In this document: positions 11,964 through 25,418 of the stretch, piece after piece
Numbering within the stretch: position 1 is the stretch's first letter
Layout: each line of letters begins with the position of its first letter
Assembly: GCA_029204225.1 (NCBI GenBank)
Contig: CM055103.1
Location: 54,765,426-54,829,425, forward strand
Source of the DNA: Diphasiastrum complanatum
Taxonomy: Eukaryota > Streptophyta > Lycopodiopsida > Lycopodiales > Lycopodiaceae
DNA: 64,000 bases
Reading direction: 5' to 3'
The notes under the pieces: generated by a model
The model's database searches: none
Told to the model about the DNA's origin: nothing
Seen by the model: the letters and a program-made list of their open reading frames with translations, nothing else
Program-made: the position numbers and the translations under genes

Positions 11964-12882
11964 TGGAAGAAGGATTGAAGATTCGATAATTCTAAACCTA
12001 TGGACGACCTAATGATCGTAGCAAAATGAGCCTTCTCCTACTAGATCAGCTTAAACTGCTTTGGTATAAATAGCTGATTGTCAAAGATTTCAAAGAAAAA
12101 AAAAGTCTCAAAAAGGTTTTCGTAGATCTATTGGAGTATTGCTATTAGCGCTTACTGCTTACTAACGGAAGTGCATCAAACAGAGTTTTCAATTACTTAG
12201 AGATAGTTTAGAGTATGTAATTTTCATCCGCTATTGCTTTGTGCTCTCATCATCTAATTTGTACATGCTACTTATTGAATCAATCTATCTTCTTATTGCT
12301 TTCAGTATCATGTCAGAATGTGTGCTTCTCTGTAGTCATTTGTAGCTAGTAAATCTCTTATTGTTTTGTCAGATCTGTTGAATACTTCAATGCTGCAATA
12401 TTCTATACATCACTTCGCCAATATTTGGGTATGAAATCAGTTTAGTACTAATGATTTTAAATTTAGTTGCTATAAGATTGAACATGACTTATGTCATTAT
12501 AGCTTTGTTCAGTTATTGCTAGGCATAGTCATGCACTAGGAAAGAACGTAGATCGCAATTGGCAGTTAGCTATAATGTGTTGTCATCCATCAAGTTAGGA
12601 CTTTTCGAAAATTTACTTGCAAAGTAGTTAGAGAAAGTCTTTAGCTTCATATGAACAATAACTATCACCCTTTGCCATGTTTGATTTTGTCTACTTTCAT
12701 CGAAGTCATCCGATATGTCGGGGGTTGTTCGATATGTCAGAGCCATCTGTTGAGCAATGCCCAAGTATTTCTACAGACTGTGTAGAAACATGAATAAAAC
12801 TATAGAACTAGATAATGAAATGTATGTAGATTAAAGATCGATTATTCGGATGAGTCACTTCCGTAAGTAGAATAATCCAACA
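11964..12882 (-). mobile_element. 3' LTR of a minus-strand Copia element
   Basis: On the minus strand the LTR begins TGTTGGATTATTCTAC at 12882 and ends CCTTCTTCCA at 11964, so it has TG..CA ends and is about 919 bp. A TATA-like TATAAATAG string lies inside on the minus strand. It is collinear with the two halves 17139-17721 and 24668-24892. A purine tract precedes it on the minus strand (12893-12883). The flank at 11959-11963 is TATGT. Confidence 0.8.
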
Positions 12883-12893
12883 CTCTCCCTTAA
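12883..12893 (-). other. Polypurine tract of the minus-strand Copia
   Basis: On the minus strand TTAAGGGAGAG immediately precedes the LTR start TGTTGG, the position and composition of a plus-strand primer site for reverse transcription. Confidence 0.75.
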
Positions 12894-13740
12894 TTTGAAT
12901 CCATGAATGCCTTGACCTTCAAACTTACTTCTGCATAAAACTTTATGTGTGCATCCAAGCTGAGTGCCTTAGTAAAAACATCAGCTATCATATCTTGCGT
13001 TTGACATACCGCAAATTTATCTCTTTGTCAAGAACTTAGCTTTGTGATACTTGATTTCAATGTGCTTACTGCTAGAATGAAATATAGGATTCGCTAATAA
13101 AGTTGTAGCACTTTGATTATCACAAAATAAAGTTGTTGGAGCGTATTGTTTCAGACAAACATCTGAAAGTAAGTTTCTCAACCATACTGCTTGCTTTGTA
13201 GCTTAAGAGCCTATGATATAATCAGATTCAGTAGAAGATAGAGTTATCAAAGTTTGTTTGCGACTGTTCCATGAAATAGGACCATTGTTGAGGAAGAATG
13301 TAAATCCAGAAGTGGATTTATGAGTGTCTACATCTCCAGCCCAACTTGCATCTGAATAACCACTGAGAATATTGAGTTTTTTGTTGTCGACTGCTCCATA
13401 ACAAATGCATAAGTCCATAGTAGCTTGAAAATATCCCAAAACTCTAATAATAGCCTTCCAATGTGTAATACCAGAATTAGTCATAAACTAACTTAAGGAA
13501 ATGACTACAAAAGCTATGTCTGGTCTGATGCAGATCATCGCATACATAAGAGATCCTATTATGAAATGATAAAGATACTCACACATCTGCTCCTTCTTTT
13601 CGATCGTCTGAGGACATTGGTCCTTCGACAATTCGAGTCCTGGGTCCAACGGTGAGTGAGCTAATATGCAATTCATCAGATCATTTTTTATCAACATATT
13701 ATGAATGTATCTTTGTTCAGTAATGTAAATAATCTTTTGT
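12894..13740 (-). pseudogene. Copia RT C-terminus and RNase H remnant
   Basis: The minus-strand frame 13697-13488 carries the end of the Copia RT domain (SLMYAMICIRPDIAF, equivalent to the usual LMYL..TRPDI). The frame 13484-13203 has the linker and RNase H start: YSDASWAGDVDTHKSTSGF (catalytic Asp region) and SSTESDYI (the usual SSTEAEY). It continues past a stop at about 13203 with a CDNQSA box and SSKHIEIKYH near 13080, which end the RNase H domain. Stops and frameshifts inactivate it. Gag, integrase and most of RT are missing here: the element interior beyond about 13.8 kb is replaced by the plus-strand Copia. Confidence 0.85.
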
Positions 13741-13839
13741 TTTATATTTTTTTGGATTTGAATTCATAGACCGTTAGGATCTTCGCCCAGATTGGTCATG
13801 TCGAATTATGAAAATAGCACTTGAAGATCAAGAGCAAGT

Positions 13840-15122
13840 GTGCTCTGATAATAATTTGATACTATGAAAAGTATCTATCATCTAATAATAGGTATCACTT
13901 TGATACCATGAAGGGTATCTGATATTAGTAGAGCTTGTGAGAAATTGTCAACTAGTTTGATCTAGTTCATTTGGTAATTTAGGCCAATATGCATTTCATA
14001 CCTAAAGGTAAACTTTATGAAGTTATTTTTAGTCTAAGTTCATTTGAATTACCACTTTTAGAAATTGTGGGAAAAGAAAGTAGGTCGAGTTTGAGAAGAT
14101 TTAAATTTGAATGTTTGGTACATTGACTTTAGTCCATTTACATCTAAGGCTTGGAATAGTTCTAGAAGTTTTCTATTGTTGATAAGCTTGGAGAAGGACA
14201 TCCAAATAGTCAAGGACATGTTATAAATAGTATACAAACATGGGAAGAGGGTATCTATCCCTCTCTCATCTCAATCGTGCTTATATATGAGTTCTTTTTG
14301 GGTTCATATATCCATTTTTGCATTATAGTGTTGATATCTTGCAATCTTGTGTGTAGAATGATTTGTAAGTTGAGTATTGGATCCACCCGTGTAAAATATA
14401 GTACCTTACTGTTATTGTACGGACAAAAACTTCATTTTATCATGTATTTGATGTTTGATCAAGATGTTATTGAGTTTACATCACTTATGTGTAGTTCATG
14501 TTAGATATGTACATTGTCAATGGTGCTAGGTTATTGAAGGAACAACCATCTTTAGCAAGGATTTGGAGGAGTTACCAATTATAGAGTGTTCTAGATTGAT
14601 TTCTACTATAAAATCAAGCATTTTTCATTTGTAGAATTGATTTTTTGTAAATCAAAACTCGATTTAGGTTTATGAACTTGAAGTAGGCCAATTTCACACT
14701 ACACTTATTGGATTTGGGGGACTTTAATTGCATTACGGTAGGTTCATTGAAGACTACAAGATTCTATATCAAGTTTGTAGCATTTAATTTGCATACAAAA
14801 AATGGATGATTCAATTTTTTGAACTTTTTTCAAAACCTTAAATTTGTTTGGATCTCTTGTTTTTGAGGTTGTTGGACTTCTCAAGAGTGTGTTTCAAGTT
14901 TAGGAAGCATAAAAGTTCATGAGATTCTAGGTTGATCATGTGTTGATCATGTGTTGATCAAGTATCTTCCATTCTATGTGTTGATTTTGCTAGGTTTGGT
15001 GCAAGAAAGAGATTTGAGAGGTTCCATACCTTTGTGATTTCTTCTTGAGTTCATTTGTTGAAATTCAAGAGAGTGGTTTGTGCATTGGAACAGGTTGAAA
15101 GAGAGGATCAATTCATTGAAAC
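13840..15122 (+). mobile_element. LTR/leader-like region of a degenerate plus-strand Copia
   Basis: This region upstream of the gag frame has a TATA box (TATAAATAG at 14222-14230) about 890 bp before the gag ATG and no coding potential of its own. It contains one member of a 118-bp direct repeat whose partner follows the coding part (14417-14533 and 16958-17074). I infer the 5' LTR and leader, but I could not fix LTR ends or a convincing PBS. Near 13898 the string CTTTGATACCATGAA is also a reverse-strand PBS look-alike. Confidence 0.45.
14417..14533 (+). repeat. 118-bp direct repeat, left copy
   Basis: The block from ACGGACAAAAA to ATGGTGCTAG is repeated at 16958-17074 with about ten differences. 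The pair flanks the plus-strand Copia coding remnant, so they are probably matching parts of its two LTRs. Confidence 0.75.
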
Positions 15123-16977
15123 ATGGCTATAAATGGAGGCTTTATGTTGGAAAGCAATGATAGGCTTACGTCAAGCAACTATTCTATTTGGAAGGTGAGA
15201 ATGGAGTCTCTCCTTGAGATGAATGAGTTGTCGGACATTGTTGTAGGAGTGGAAGAAAGGCCCTTGGCACAACAAGATCAACGGAGGTATGATAAGAGAG
15301 CTAAAAGAGCTCTACACATGATAAAGATGAATGTTAATGAGCTTCTAAAGGAAGTTGGTAATTGCACGTCGTCTTTTGAGGCTTGGAAAGCTTTGAAAAA
15401 AGGTTTATGAATCCAAGTCTACGTCAAGATTACTTACTCTTAAAAGGCAAATCTTTCAAAGTATTCAAAATAAGGAAGAGAGTGCTCTTATACTTAATGG
15501 CTAACTTGATGATCATGATAACCTTGTTCGAAGCTTCGCTATTCAAGTAACCTTGCCAAGCATAATGGACTTGCAAGAGATTTTGGTGAATAAGTAGTTT
15601 AGGATTCAAGCAAGAGGTGTATCTACATCAACATCTCATTATGAAGAGGAGGCCATGTTCATCAAAGGAAAATTCAAGGTGAAAGGTAAAAGCAAATGGT
15701 CTAAAGGGCCAAATCAAGGTGAGACTTCATCTTTTGGCAAGAATAAAGATAGATCCATTTTGCTAATGAATGTTTGAAGAAGCAAAGAGATGAAGGTAGC
15801 AAGCAGATCAACTTTACTACTAATGATGAAGATCTAGGTGTATGGGATTATCTTTTGATGTGTTCTTCAAATCCAATATCAAGTGAAAGGTGACAAAGAT
15901 TCACGGTGGATTGATAGTGGAGCTAGTTCAGACATTACTAGTCACAAGGGGTTCTTTACTTCTTTGATCACTTATGATGGAGCCAAGAAAGTGATTCACA
16001 TGGCCAATGGTGGTGAGTGTGTGATTGAAGGTATTGGTTCAATTCCTATTTGTCTTTCTACTAATAGGAAAGCAAGACTTGATGATGTTCTTTACATTCC
16101 GTCACTTTCAAAGAATTTGCTAAGTGTTGGTCAAATGATAGAGAAAGGATATATGGTGAGATGTTTATATTTGTGCTAACCTATGAGGATAATGATGGTT
16201 CTTCAATGGTTATTCATGGAAAGTGCAAGCATGCAAAAGGTAAGGAAAGAGCTAACTTCATCAATGGAGGTGATGAGGTTCTTCCTTGGAAAAGGTTGTT
16301 GCTAATGATTTCCTTGATCATATGGGACAAAATGTTTCTATGTGCATGCACGAAGGAGATGGTTCTTCTACATTTCTTTGTTATGATTCCAAGAAAGTCA
16401 TTTGTGCAATAAGTGGTGTCACATGTCTTCATAAATAGAGTAGATCAAATGGTTTTATCATGAGACTTGGCAAGGGAGATAGTCACAAGAAGAAGAGAAG
16501 TATGTGAAGTATTTAAAGTAGGATGTACTTTGAATGATGTCATTGTGAATGATAGTCAGGGAGAATCATTATCATATGATTCATTACCTAAATCATTGAG
16601 TAGAAGTTCTTGTTTGAAAAAAGAGAGTACTTCAATCATCCTTATGTTCAAAGTATTAATGATTTTTTTCATGGCTTCTAGTGTTTTTGAGGTTTCTACT
16701 TCTTATGATTCAATCATTAAGAGGGAGGCTTGTGAAGAAAAGGGCAATGGATCTCACATCTCTTCATCAACTCAAAGATATTCATATCTTTTATGTTCAA
16801 GAGGAAGATCAAAAGGTTGGTCTCAAAGGGCTTCGACAACACAATGGGAAAGGTGACAATTTGGAGCTAGTCAAGAACATCAAAGGAGAGTCAAATGGCA
16901 AAGATCTTTTGGATCTGTTTTTGCAGTTGTTTGAAGACCCAAGCAAGGTCCTAACGGACAAAAATTTAATTTTATGA
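15123..16977 (+). pseudogene. Degenerate Copia gag-protease remnant
   Basis: From ATG 15123 the frame shows the Copia gag start (SNYSIWKVRMESLL, UBN2/DUF4219-type). It breaks after 95 codons at TGA 15408-15410. Gag-like pieces go on in other frames to about 15860, including VRSFAIQVTLPSIMDLQ. The frame at 15883-16179 has the protease box WIDSGASSDITS and the LYIPSLSKNLLSVGQMIEKG strand, so the catalytic Asp is kept. The tail to 16977 is low in recognisable domains (..LEDPSKV). Integrase, RT and RNase H are absent. The element lies within the interior of the minus-strand Copia, so it inserted later, or the two were joined by deletion. Confidence 0.75.
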
Positions 16978-17074
16978 TATATTTGATGTTTGATCAAGAT
17001 GTTATTGAGTTTACATCACTTATGTGTAGTTGATGTTAGATTTCTACATTGTCAATGGTGCTAGATGTGTTGTC
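16958..17074 (+). repeat. 118-bp direct repeat, right copy
   Basis: This is the partner of 14417-14533 in the same orientation. It starts right after the end of the Copia remnant frame, as expected for a truncated 3' LTR. Both copies end ATGGTGCTAG. Confidence 0.75.
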
Positions 17075-17124
17075 ATTCATAACCAAAGAATTTGGATCTT
17101 AGTGATCTAATATTTCTTCATAGA

Positions 17125-17136
17125 GCTCTGATACCA
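17125..17136 (-). other. tRNA-Met-type primer binding site
   Basis: On the minus strand TGGTATCAGAGC occurs two bases after the LTR end, the standard PBS of plant Copia elements (initiator tRNA-Met). It marks the LTR that starts at 17139 as a 5' LTR read on the minus strand. Confidence 0.8.
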
Positions 17137-17721
17137 TTTGGAAGAAGGCATGACAATTTGATAATTCGAAGCCTATGGAAGAAGTATCAAGCGTAGCGGA
17201 ATGAGCCTTCTTGCATGACTACACGTATCAATAATTGCTATAACGATAGAAGTCACGTTCAATCTTTTTGCAACTAACTTTGAAATCATTAGTACCAAAG
17301 TGATTTTGTAGAAAAACATTTGCGAAGTGATGTATAAAATATTGTAGCATTGAAGTATTCAATATCAGACGAAACAATAAGAGATTTATTAGTTACAAAT
17401 GACATGTACTCAACACTATCTTTGAGTAACTGAAAACTCTTTCTGATGCACTTCCTCTAGTAAGCAGTAAGTGCTAATAGCAATACTCTAATAGATCTCT
17501 GAAAACTTTTTAGAGACGTTTTTGTTTTTTGCTTAATAAGTCTTTAACGATTGGCTATTTATACTAAAGCAGTTTAAGCTCATCTGGTAGGACAACTAAT
17601 CAGGTTGTAGATTGCAATTGGCAGTTAGCCGTAATGTGTTGTCATCCATCCAGTTAGGACTTTCCAAAACTTTACTTGCATAGTAGTTAGGGCAAGTCTT
17701 TAGCTTCGGGCGGAACAATAT

Positions 17722-17744
17722 CACTACAAGAAAAGGTGGCAAAA
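17722..17744 (+). repeat. Left TIR of CACTA 1
   Basis: CACTACAAGAAAAGGTGG followed by CAAAA. It pairs with 24645-24667 with two mismatches. Confidence 0.9.
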
Positions 17745-18380
17745 TTTGTAGCAAAAAATGGCAAAAATTGCAGAAATTTCCGCAATTTTTGCCTTTTTTT
17801 GCCAAAAAAATTACGATAACGGTTACCGCAATTGTTTTTTGGCAAATCCGCAATTTCGGTCCCAGAATTGTTTTGGCTAATTTTTCGCAATTTTTATGGC
17901 TAAATTAACAATAAAAAAAATTGTGGAAACCCACCCACAATTTCTTGGCATAATAATTGTGGATTTATTTCCGCAATTTGTTTGGCTAATATTTTTTGCC
18001 AAATTTTTTGGGCAAAAATTGTCAACAAAGTTGCGTTTATTTTTGCAATTGTTGTGGCAACAATTGCGAATATATTTTCGCAATTCTTTTGCATAGATTT
18101 CGAAAAAAATTGTGGAGAATAAATCCGCAATAGAAAATAAAAATTGCGAAAAACGGATTTATTTTTCGCAATTTTTATACACTATTTTGAAAAAAAAATG
18201 CAGAAATAAATTTCCGCAATTGTTTTGGCAATTTTTGCCAAAAATTTTTTTGAAAAAATATCACCAATACAATTGCAAAAATGTTCCAAAGTTTTTGTCC
18301 AGAATTGCAGATTTGTTTTGCAATTTTTGGACAATCTCGACTATTTTAGAGACAAATTTTGGCTAAAATTATGGAAATAA
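17745..18380. repeat. Left subterminal repeat region of CACTA 1
   Basis: About 640 bp of AT-rich sequence is dominated by short units such as GCAATTTTTGCC, TTTCCGCAATTTG and AATTGCGGAA in both orientations. The right end (about 24560-24644) has the same vocabulary. In CACTA elements such repeats bind the TnpA-type protein. Open frames here are artefacts of the repeats. Confidence 0.75.
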
Positions 18381-19849
<1,469 letters not shown>

Positions 19850-19850
<1 letters not shown>

Positions 19851-20834
19851 AGAGCCCACCTTCGAGCATAAAGTTGACTCTCTACTTCTCTTAGAAGAGA
19901 GGCTCTTTCTGGTTGGCATCTTTTTGCTATTCCATTTCGCAAGTAGTGCGCAAAAGTTTTGAATATCATCGCGATTGAAAATTTGCAGATTAAGCTAAAA
20001 ACAAAGCAAACCTCAAATTCATTAGTTGGATAAGTGACACACGAGGCCAAATTGTAACAAAAAAACAATAAATCGAAGGTTATTTTATCGAATGCATAAA
20101 CTTACATGGGCCACTTGTGAATCAAAACTTTCGATATTTTGGACCATCAGGCCGAACAAATATAACATGGACCAAGCGCGACTATAACAGTCTCTCTGTT
20201 GCGGCACCTACAAAATGCACAAGAACAACTTTTTAGTTATATGCAAAATAAAAAGATCATTCTGTAAAATACAAAAAATAAAATTACCTGAGGTTGCTTC
20301 CAAGTCATCTTGGCCAGTTTTTCTTTCTCTGGATGAGCACCGTGCCACGGTGCATTTTCTGTTGGCCTATAATTTAAGTAAATCAAACTTACCCTTAGAT
20401 AATGTACGAACATGTCCATTTGAAACATATATTTGTTCATTTTAGAATGTTAAAAATGAAAAAAAATAAACAAATACAAGAACAAAACCTTTTGATTGTG
20501 GAATGCAATCCAGGTTTTGAATCCATATGGACCACTATGAAAGAAGTCATCTCAATTTTTACCAAGCTCCACTGATTACTTTATCAAAAGCACATGTAAG
20601 TAAAGATTGATTGTAGTAAGAGCATGAATCAAGAAAACAAACATGGCTTTAAAATAGTTAATTTGATACATACTAGGCAACAACGGGAATGAAAATGTGA
20701 CTGATATCTGTCTAGCTATTATGAATAAAAAATTTCTCCATTGATTCCCGATTTGTCAAATCATCTTTATTTTCCGTAGCTCTATGGTAAAATAGTGGAT
20801 TGACGATGCATGTTCGATCTTTTTCATTGATCTG
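19850..20834 (-). pseudogene. C48/Ulp1-like protease exons in CACTA 1
   Basis: Minus-strand blocks in order: about 20834-20670, with NPLFYHRATENKDD and DISHIFIPVV (the strand before the His box) and one internal TAG; about 20576-20491, with WSLVKIEMTSFIVVHMDSKPG, where HMDS holds the expected catalytic Asp; about 20362-20289, with APWHGAHPEKEKLAKMTW; about 20214-20104, with VPQQRDCYSRAWSMLY, the Cys box; and a basic tail to about 19860. Compared with QNDSFSCAWYTLY in the copy at 8406, the catalytic Cys is replaced by Arg (SCAW to SRAW). The His position falls at an exon edge and is not seen. It is probably the C-terminal domain of the transposase-like gene upstream, as in many plant CACTA ORF2 proteins. 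Enzyme activity is unlikely. Confidence 0.65.
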
Positions 20835-21789
20835 CTCTAAACATAGTATGCAAAAATGTAATTCTCTTATATAAGTATATAATGAAATTTAAGATTTATA
20901 GACATGACTATAACCAAATATAAACAACAAGTGTATATGTAGTTCTTACTCCATGCACATTTGCACAAGACCATCTATTGCCCAATCGCTCCCAAGAAGT
21001 TGCGGCAACATGAACCTATGAAACTCATAGGTATCATAATGGCAGCTTATTTTTTCCTTTTCCTCCAAATTCAATAAACTACTAAACAAAATTTACAATT
21101 GGTTAATAATGTTACAAAAACTTTGTTAATAAACATGCACTTTTGAACAATATTTCATGATGTACAGGAACGTAAAAAATTGGAATATAGTAACATCCTC
21201 TTTACCTCAATATGGTAGCATCGTCATGAAAAGAGAATTGTAGAGCTACAATCTTGGAGGATAAAGAATCTTTTTTATTTTTGGACGTTGAAACAAGTTC
21301 CACCTACTCTCCAAATAGAACAATGATTATTTACAACAAACCTCTTTTCATTTTGAATAAAAGACAAACTTAAGAACTAACAAAAAACAATGATAACTAG
21401 ATTCGAAACTTGAAATTGTTAGAAAACTTATCTCTATCTCTCTAATGAGGTCCATACTTTTTATAAGGCTTTCACAATTTAGAGTATGACATCCCATGCA
21501 TTGTCTTGTGTCTCAAAGTACATGTGTAATAATTAGACTCTTAGAAAGAAGTGAGGTTAAATCTCTTTAACTATAGATAACGGCTGAGCTAAACTCAACT
21601 GCTGTAGCGTTGGATCCTCCTCTACAGCAACATGCTTCATGATCAAACCTGAAATAAGGAATATATCTTATTCTCTCTCTCTTTGTCTCTCTCTTTGTCT
21701 CTCTCCCTCCCTCTCTCTCTTTATGTAGATAGCTAGGACTGTACCAAGTTTCAAAAGAAAGAGATGGAGAGAGAAAAAGAAGAAATGAG

Positions 21790-23749
21790 AAAGCGAACTA
21801 ACATGGGATAAACTTTTCATCATCTTCATCTGCATCTGTACAGTCTTTCGGGGTTCTTCCATTTCTTCACTTTGTCTCTCTATCTCCTTCCTCATTTCAT
21901 CTACTTGGGAAGAATACTACATCTCTTTTCTATAGACACTTAGGCCTCTTACTCTCTTTCGTCCTCGACTATTTTCTTCTAAAATCTTCATTACTTTCTC
22001 ATCAGGGTTTGTTCCTGGCGTATTAAAATCTTTGTTCTTCACAAAAAAGAGAACATAGCTAATCAAATTTACATGTAGAATCATATACATGTTCATCATT
22101 ACATTTTATAAGATTAAATGCATTTAAACCATTCAAAAAATATATGTAAACATATCTCATGTTGGGTGTTACGTTCAAAGTCTCAGCCAGGTCAGGATCC
22201 AACTCGGCTGCTTTTAGTTTGCCAAAACCCTTACTGGTATGAGCATCCACAAATATCTCGGCAACAGTTGAAGCCCTATTTTTTTCTTGTGCCTGGAATT
22301 TGGCACTCAACAATAGACAAAAACAAATGACATCATGAAAAAAGAGGTTTCACATATTGGAGTATACAAATGCACATTTTGTTGTGTACACACATACCAG
22401 TCTCATATTCATGCCCGCATATCTAGCTCGACCAACATTCGGCAGCTTTTGTTGTTTTGCTCTGTTGATCTTGTTTTGTTGACTCAATTTCTAAGCAAAT
22501 TATTGTATGCATATGAAGCAAATGAATAATAAGTCAGTAGTTGGATAAATAAATCATGCACTAACTAGAGATGACAAAGTGTTCAAGTCAAATTATGGTT
22601 TCAAAATACATAGATAAAACAAAAAAGTAGAATACAACTTGGAAAGTATCGCTTTTTAAGTATTGACGTAGAAGCTGCCATCTCTCCTTTTCCATCCACT
22701 CAGGACATTTTGGCGTCAAATTTTTTGCCTCTAATTTATCAATGTCGTTCTTGAGTCTCTGTCTCAATGAACGAAAACTGGACAACAATTTGTCTTGGAA
22801 GTACTATGATGAAAACTGGCAATCATATTCTGCCTGTGATATGAAATAAAATTCATCAAACTATCTCTTTCACTCTTTCTCTCTCTCACAGACACACCCT
22901 CTCTTTTACTTGAAACTCACACACACATACACATGATCTATATAAGATTCAAATTAAAGGGGAGTAATACCAGCAATGCTTGATGAATAGCCTCAATTTG
23001 CACCTTTGGCACATCTCTAATTATTAGATAATGTAGATCCAACTTGGCCTTCATCAAAGAGCCAAATGACTGTGCAAATCTATCATTATGTATTCCGGTA
23101 GGGTGTCCATCAATAACCTCAACAAAAATGGAACCTTCATTAAGATTTTGAGCACGTCTAATCAATCTTCTCTCTCGTTTGCTAGCATTGTACTTTTTTT
23201 TTCTGGAGGCTAGCATCTCGATATTTGGCTCACCGGCATTAGCGGCCATGTCAACTACTTTTTCCATGGGGCAATCATCCAAGGTGGCGTTACCAGCCAT
23301 GTCAATTGCTTCTTCCCTGGGGCAATCATCCAAGGTTGTGTCAACGACCTTATCAATTGCATCTTCCCTGGCGTAATCATTTAGGGTGGGATTAGCACAA
23401 AAATTGTTTCGTTTTCTCGTCGTTGCTTTTGTCCCTCTTTTATTTTTTAATCTCTTTAGCACAATGGGGAACTCAATGGACTCCCCATCATTGGAGTTAT
23501 ATTCTGATTTTTCAGTAGTATCACCTAAAATAAATATGAACACGTAAGAAGTTATGATATGTTGTATGATAATCAAACACCATGAGTGTCATAAACTTAT
23601 CTACTAGGATTACCTGTGCTAGGACTACTCTGCTCATAATTTGTAGTGGTTTTCAGCTGCATACTCATTTTCCTCTCTTTTCTCATTATTACATTCAACG
23701 TTGATTGATACTCTCTTATTAGAGAGCGGGAAAATCCTGAGAATGACAT
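21790..23749 (-). pseudogene. En/Spm plant transposase-like gene (PF03004 type) of CACTA 1
   Basis: The start is ATG at 23749-23747. Exon 1 is 23749-23614 (45 codons plus one base). Exon 2, 23524-22971, joins in phase and encodes an acidic/basic N-terminal region with two and a half repeats of a ..DDCP.EEAIDMA.. unit. Exon 3, 22833-22639, has CPEWMEKERWQLLRQYL, the PEW..W box of the family. Exon 4, 22490-22398, has QQNKINRAKQQKL (the usual N+NR.KQ box). Exon 5, from about 22293, has AQEKNRASTVAEIFVDAHTS and KGFGKLKAAEL (the E-[IL]F..[TA]HT..KG box). A coiled-coil C-terminus follows (about 22005-21790). One TAG in exon 3 (22806-22804) and one TAG in the last block suggest recent loss of function. 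Such proteins bind CACTA subterminal repeats. Confidence 0.8.
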
Positions 23750-24644
23750 CTAAGCAAAGATTTAGTTTCTAATGCATGAAAGCTAAAAATATTACCATAA
23801 TAAAACTAGCAAGTATTAAAAATATATGGCTTATCTTCAAAAATAAAATACTGTTTTGGCAAAAAATGACATAAAAACAAACTTTTGTGAAAACTTCAAG
23901 CATTTATTGTGTGTACCCAAACAACAAATAAAACAATGAGCCAAAATCGTCATTATAAAAAAAAATTTGCAAGTTTTTCTGTTCTTAAGATTTCGGGTGA
24001 AAGATTTTAATTTCCAAAATTAATTTGAGATTTGGTAAGCGAGAGTTATCCTCATCCAACTTCCTCGCGATAAGAGAAACAATGGAAGCTAATGTCTACT
24101 CCCTTGCAGGTGCTTAAAGACTCACTTTGGCAGCATGGCAAGAGAGGGGAGGGCGGGTCGGGTAGGAGGGAGGTAGGGAAGAAGGGTAGGAGAGGGAGGG
24201 TAGGGAAGGTGAGAGGTATGATCATTTTATTTTTACTTGCTTGGTGAATAAGCTCGACTGCAAAAAAAAAAACTTAGATTAACAATTTAAACTATCTATA
24301 ATCAACAATACATATCCACATCATTATTATTATCGCTATTCCATCAAAAAATATTTGCTTTCCTGAAATGGTAATGGATCTAAACATTTGCAGTTACATT
24401 CCAATCATGAGTTTAAATAATGTCTCTAATTTATATTTTGCACAGAAGCACATTGAATACATATCTTGCATGTTGTCATTATAAGCGCACATACTTAATA
24501 ACTCTATCTATGACTCCTATTTCTCCTAAGTGGTTGCTTTTGCCGTGCCGAACGAGTCGAAAAAAATTTCGCAATTTTTTGGCTTTTCACAATTTCGACC
24601 AAAAAAAATTGCAGGAAATTTCTTTTTGCAATTTTTTCCACAAT

Positions 24645-24667
24645 TTTTGCCATCTTTTCTTGTAGTA
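24645..24667 (-). repeat. Right TIR of CACTA 1
   Basis: Reads TTTTGCCATCTTTTCTTGT then AGTA. The reverse complement matches the left TIR at 21 of 23 bases. The terminal base is A instead of the expected G. Confidence 0.9.
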
Positions 24668-24892
24668 AATAACTGTCATTATTCGACAAGTTAGACTTTT
24701 TAGACTTTCATCGGAGTCATCCGATATGTTGAAGGTTGTTCGATATGTCGGAGCCACCTGTTGAGAGATTTCTGAGTGTTTTTGCAAACTATGTAGAAAC
24801 ACGAATACAAAGCAGAACTAGATAATGACATGGATGTAGATTAAAGATCAATTATTCGGATGAATCACTCTCGTTAGTAGAATAATCCAACA

Positions 24893-25418
24893 CTGTATCT
24901 GCAACTTGATAATACGACTAGGAAATAAAAATCAAACCTTGCTTGCTTATCATCTTACACCAGAGTATGGTCCACTTAGGACAATGAATTAAAAAGAAAC
25001 AAAATTGTCAAATTATGATATGATCCATTATAGGAAAGAAAAACTAAAGCGTTTGGATTTATGATCACTAGAACACTGTATCTTATTGATCCACGTTCAT
25101 GATAATATTATGGGCCAAGCCTACATTCTTTTGGAAAGCTGAACCGGGCAGAATGGCCTGTGCCCGGCTCATTCCATTGCGTAATGGAGTCTTTGACTTT
25201 TCCACATGCCATTTACAAAGCATAATCAGCAGTGTGGGTTTTGTTGGACCAATGAGAAACTGCCACGTGGTAGTCTGACACGCACAGTCTGACGCAGACT
25301 GACGCGCGTTTGGAATGTGCTTCAAAATTTTGAAATGTTTTTAAAGAAATCCAATGACATTTTATGCTTTTTAAAAAGCCCAAAAATCGGGCTTAATCAG
25401 CAAAAAGAATGCATTACT
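24893..25418. other. Non-coding spacer with a G-box and small inverted repeats
   Basis: No gene is supported. It holds GCCACGTGGT (near 25261), a CAGTCT..AGACTG inverted pair near 25285-25301, and AAGCCC..GGGCTT near 25376-25395. It lies just before the first copy of the inverted duplication. Confidence 0.4.

Noticed and set aside
17596-18366. Several Lys/Asn/Phe-rich frames on both strands
   Set aside because: They lie inside the AT-rich subterminal repeats of CACTA 1.
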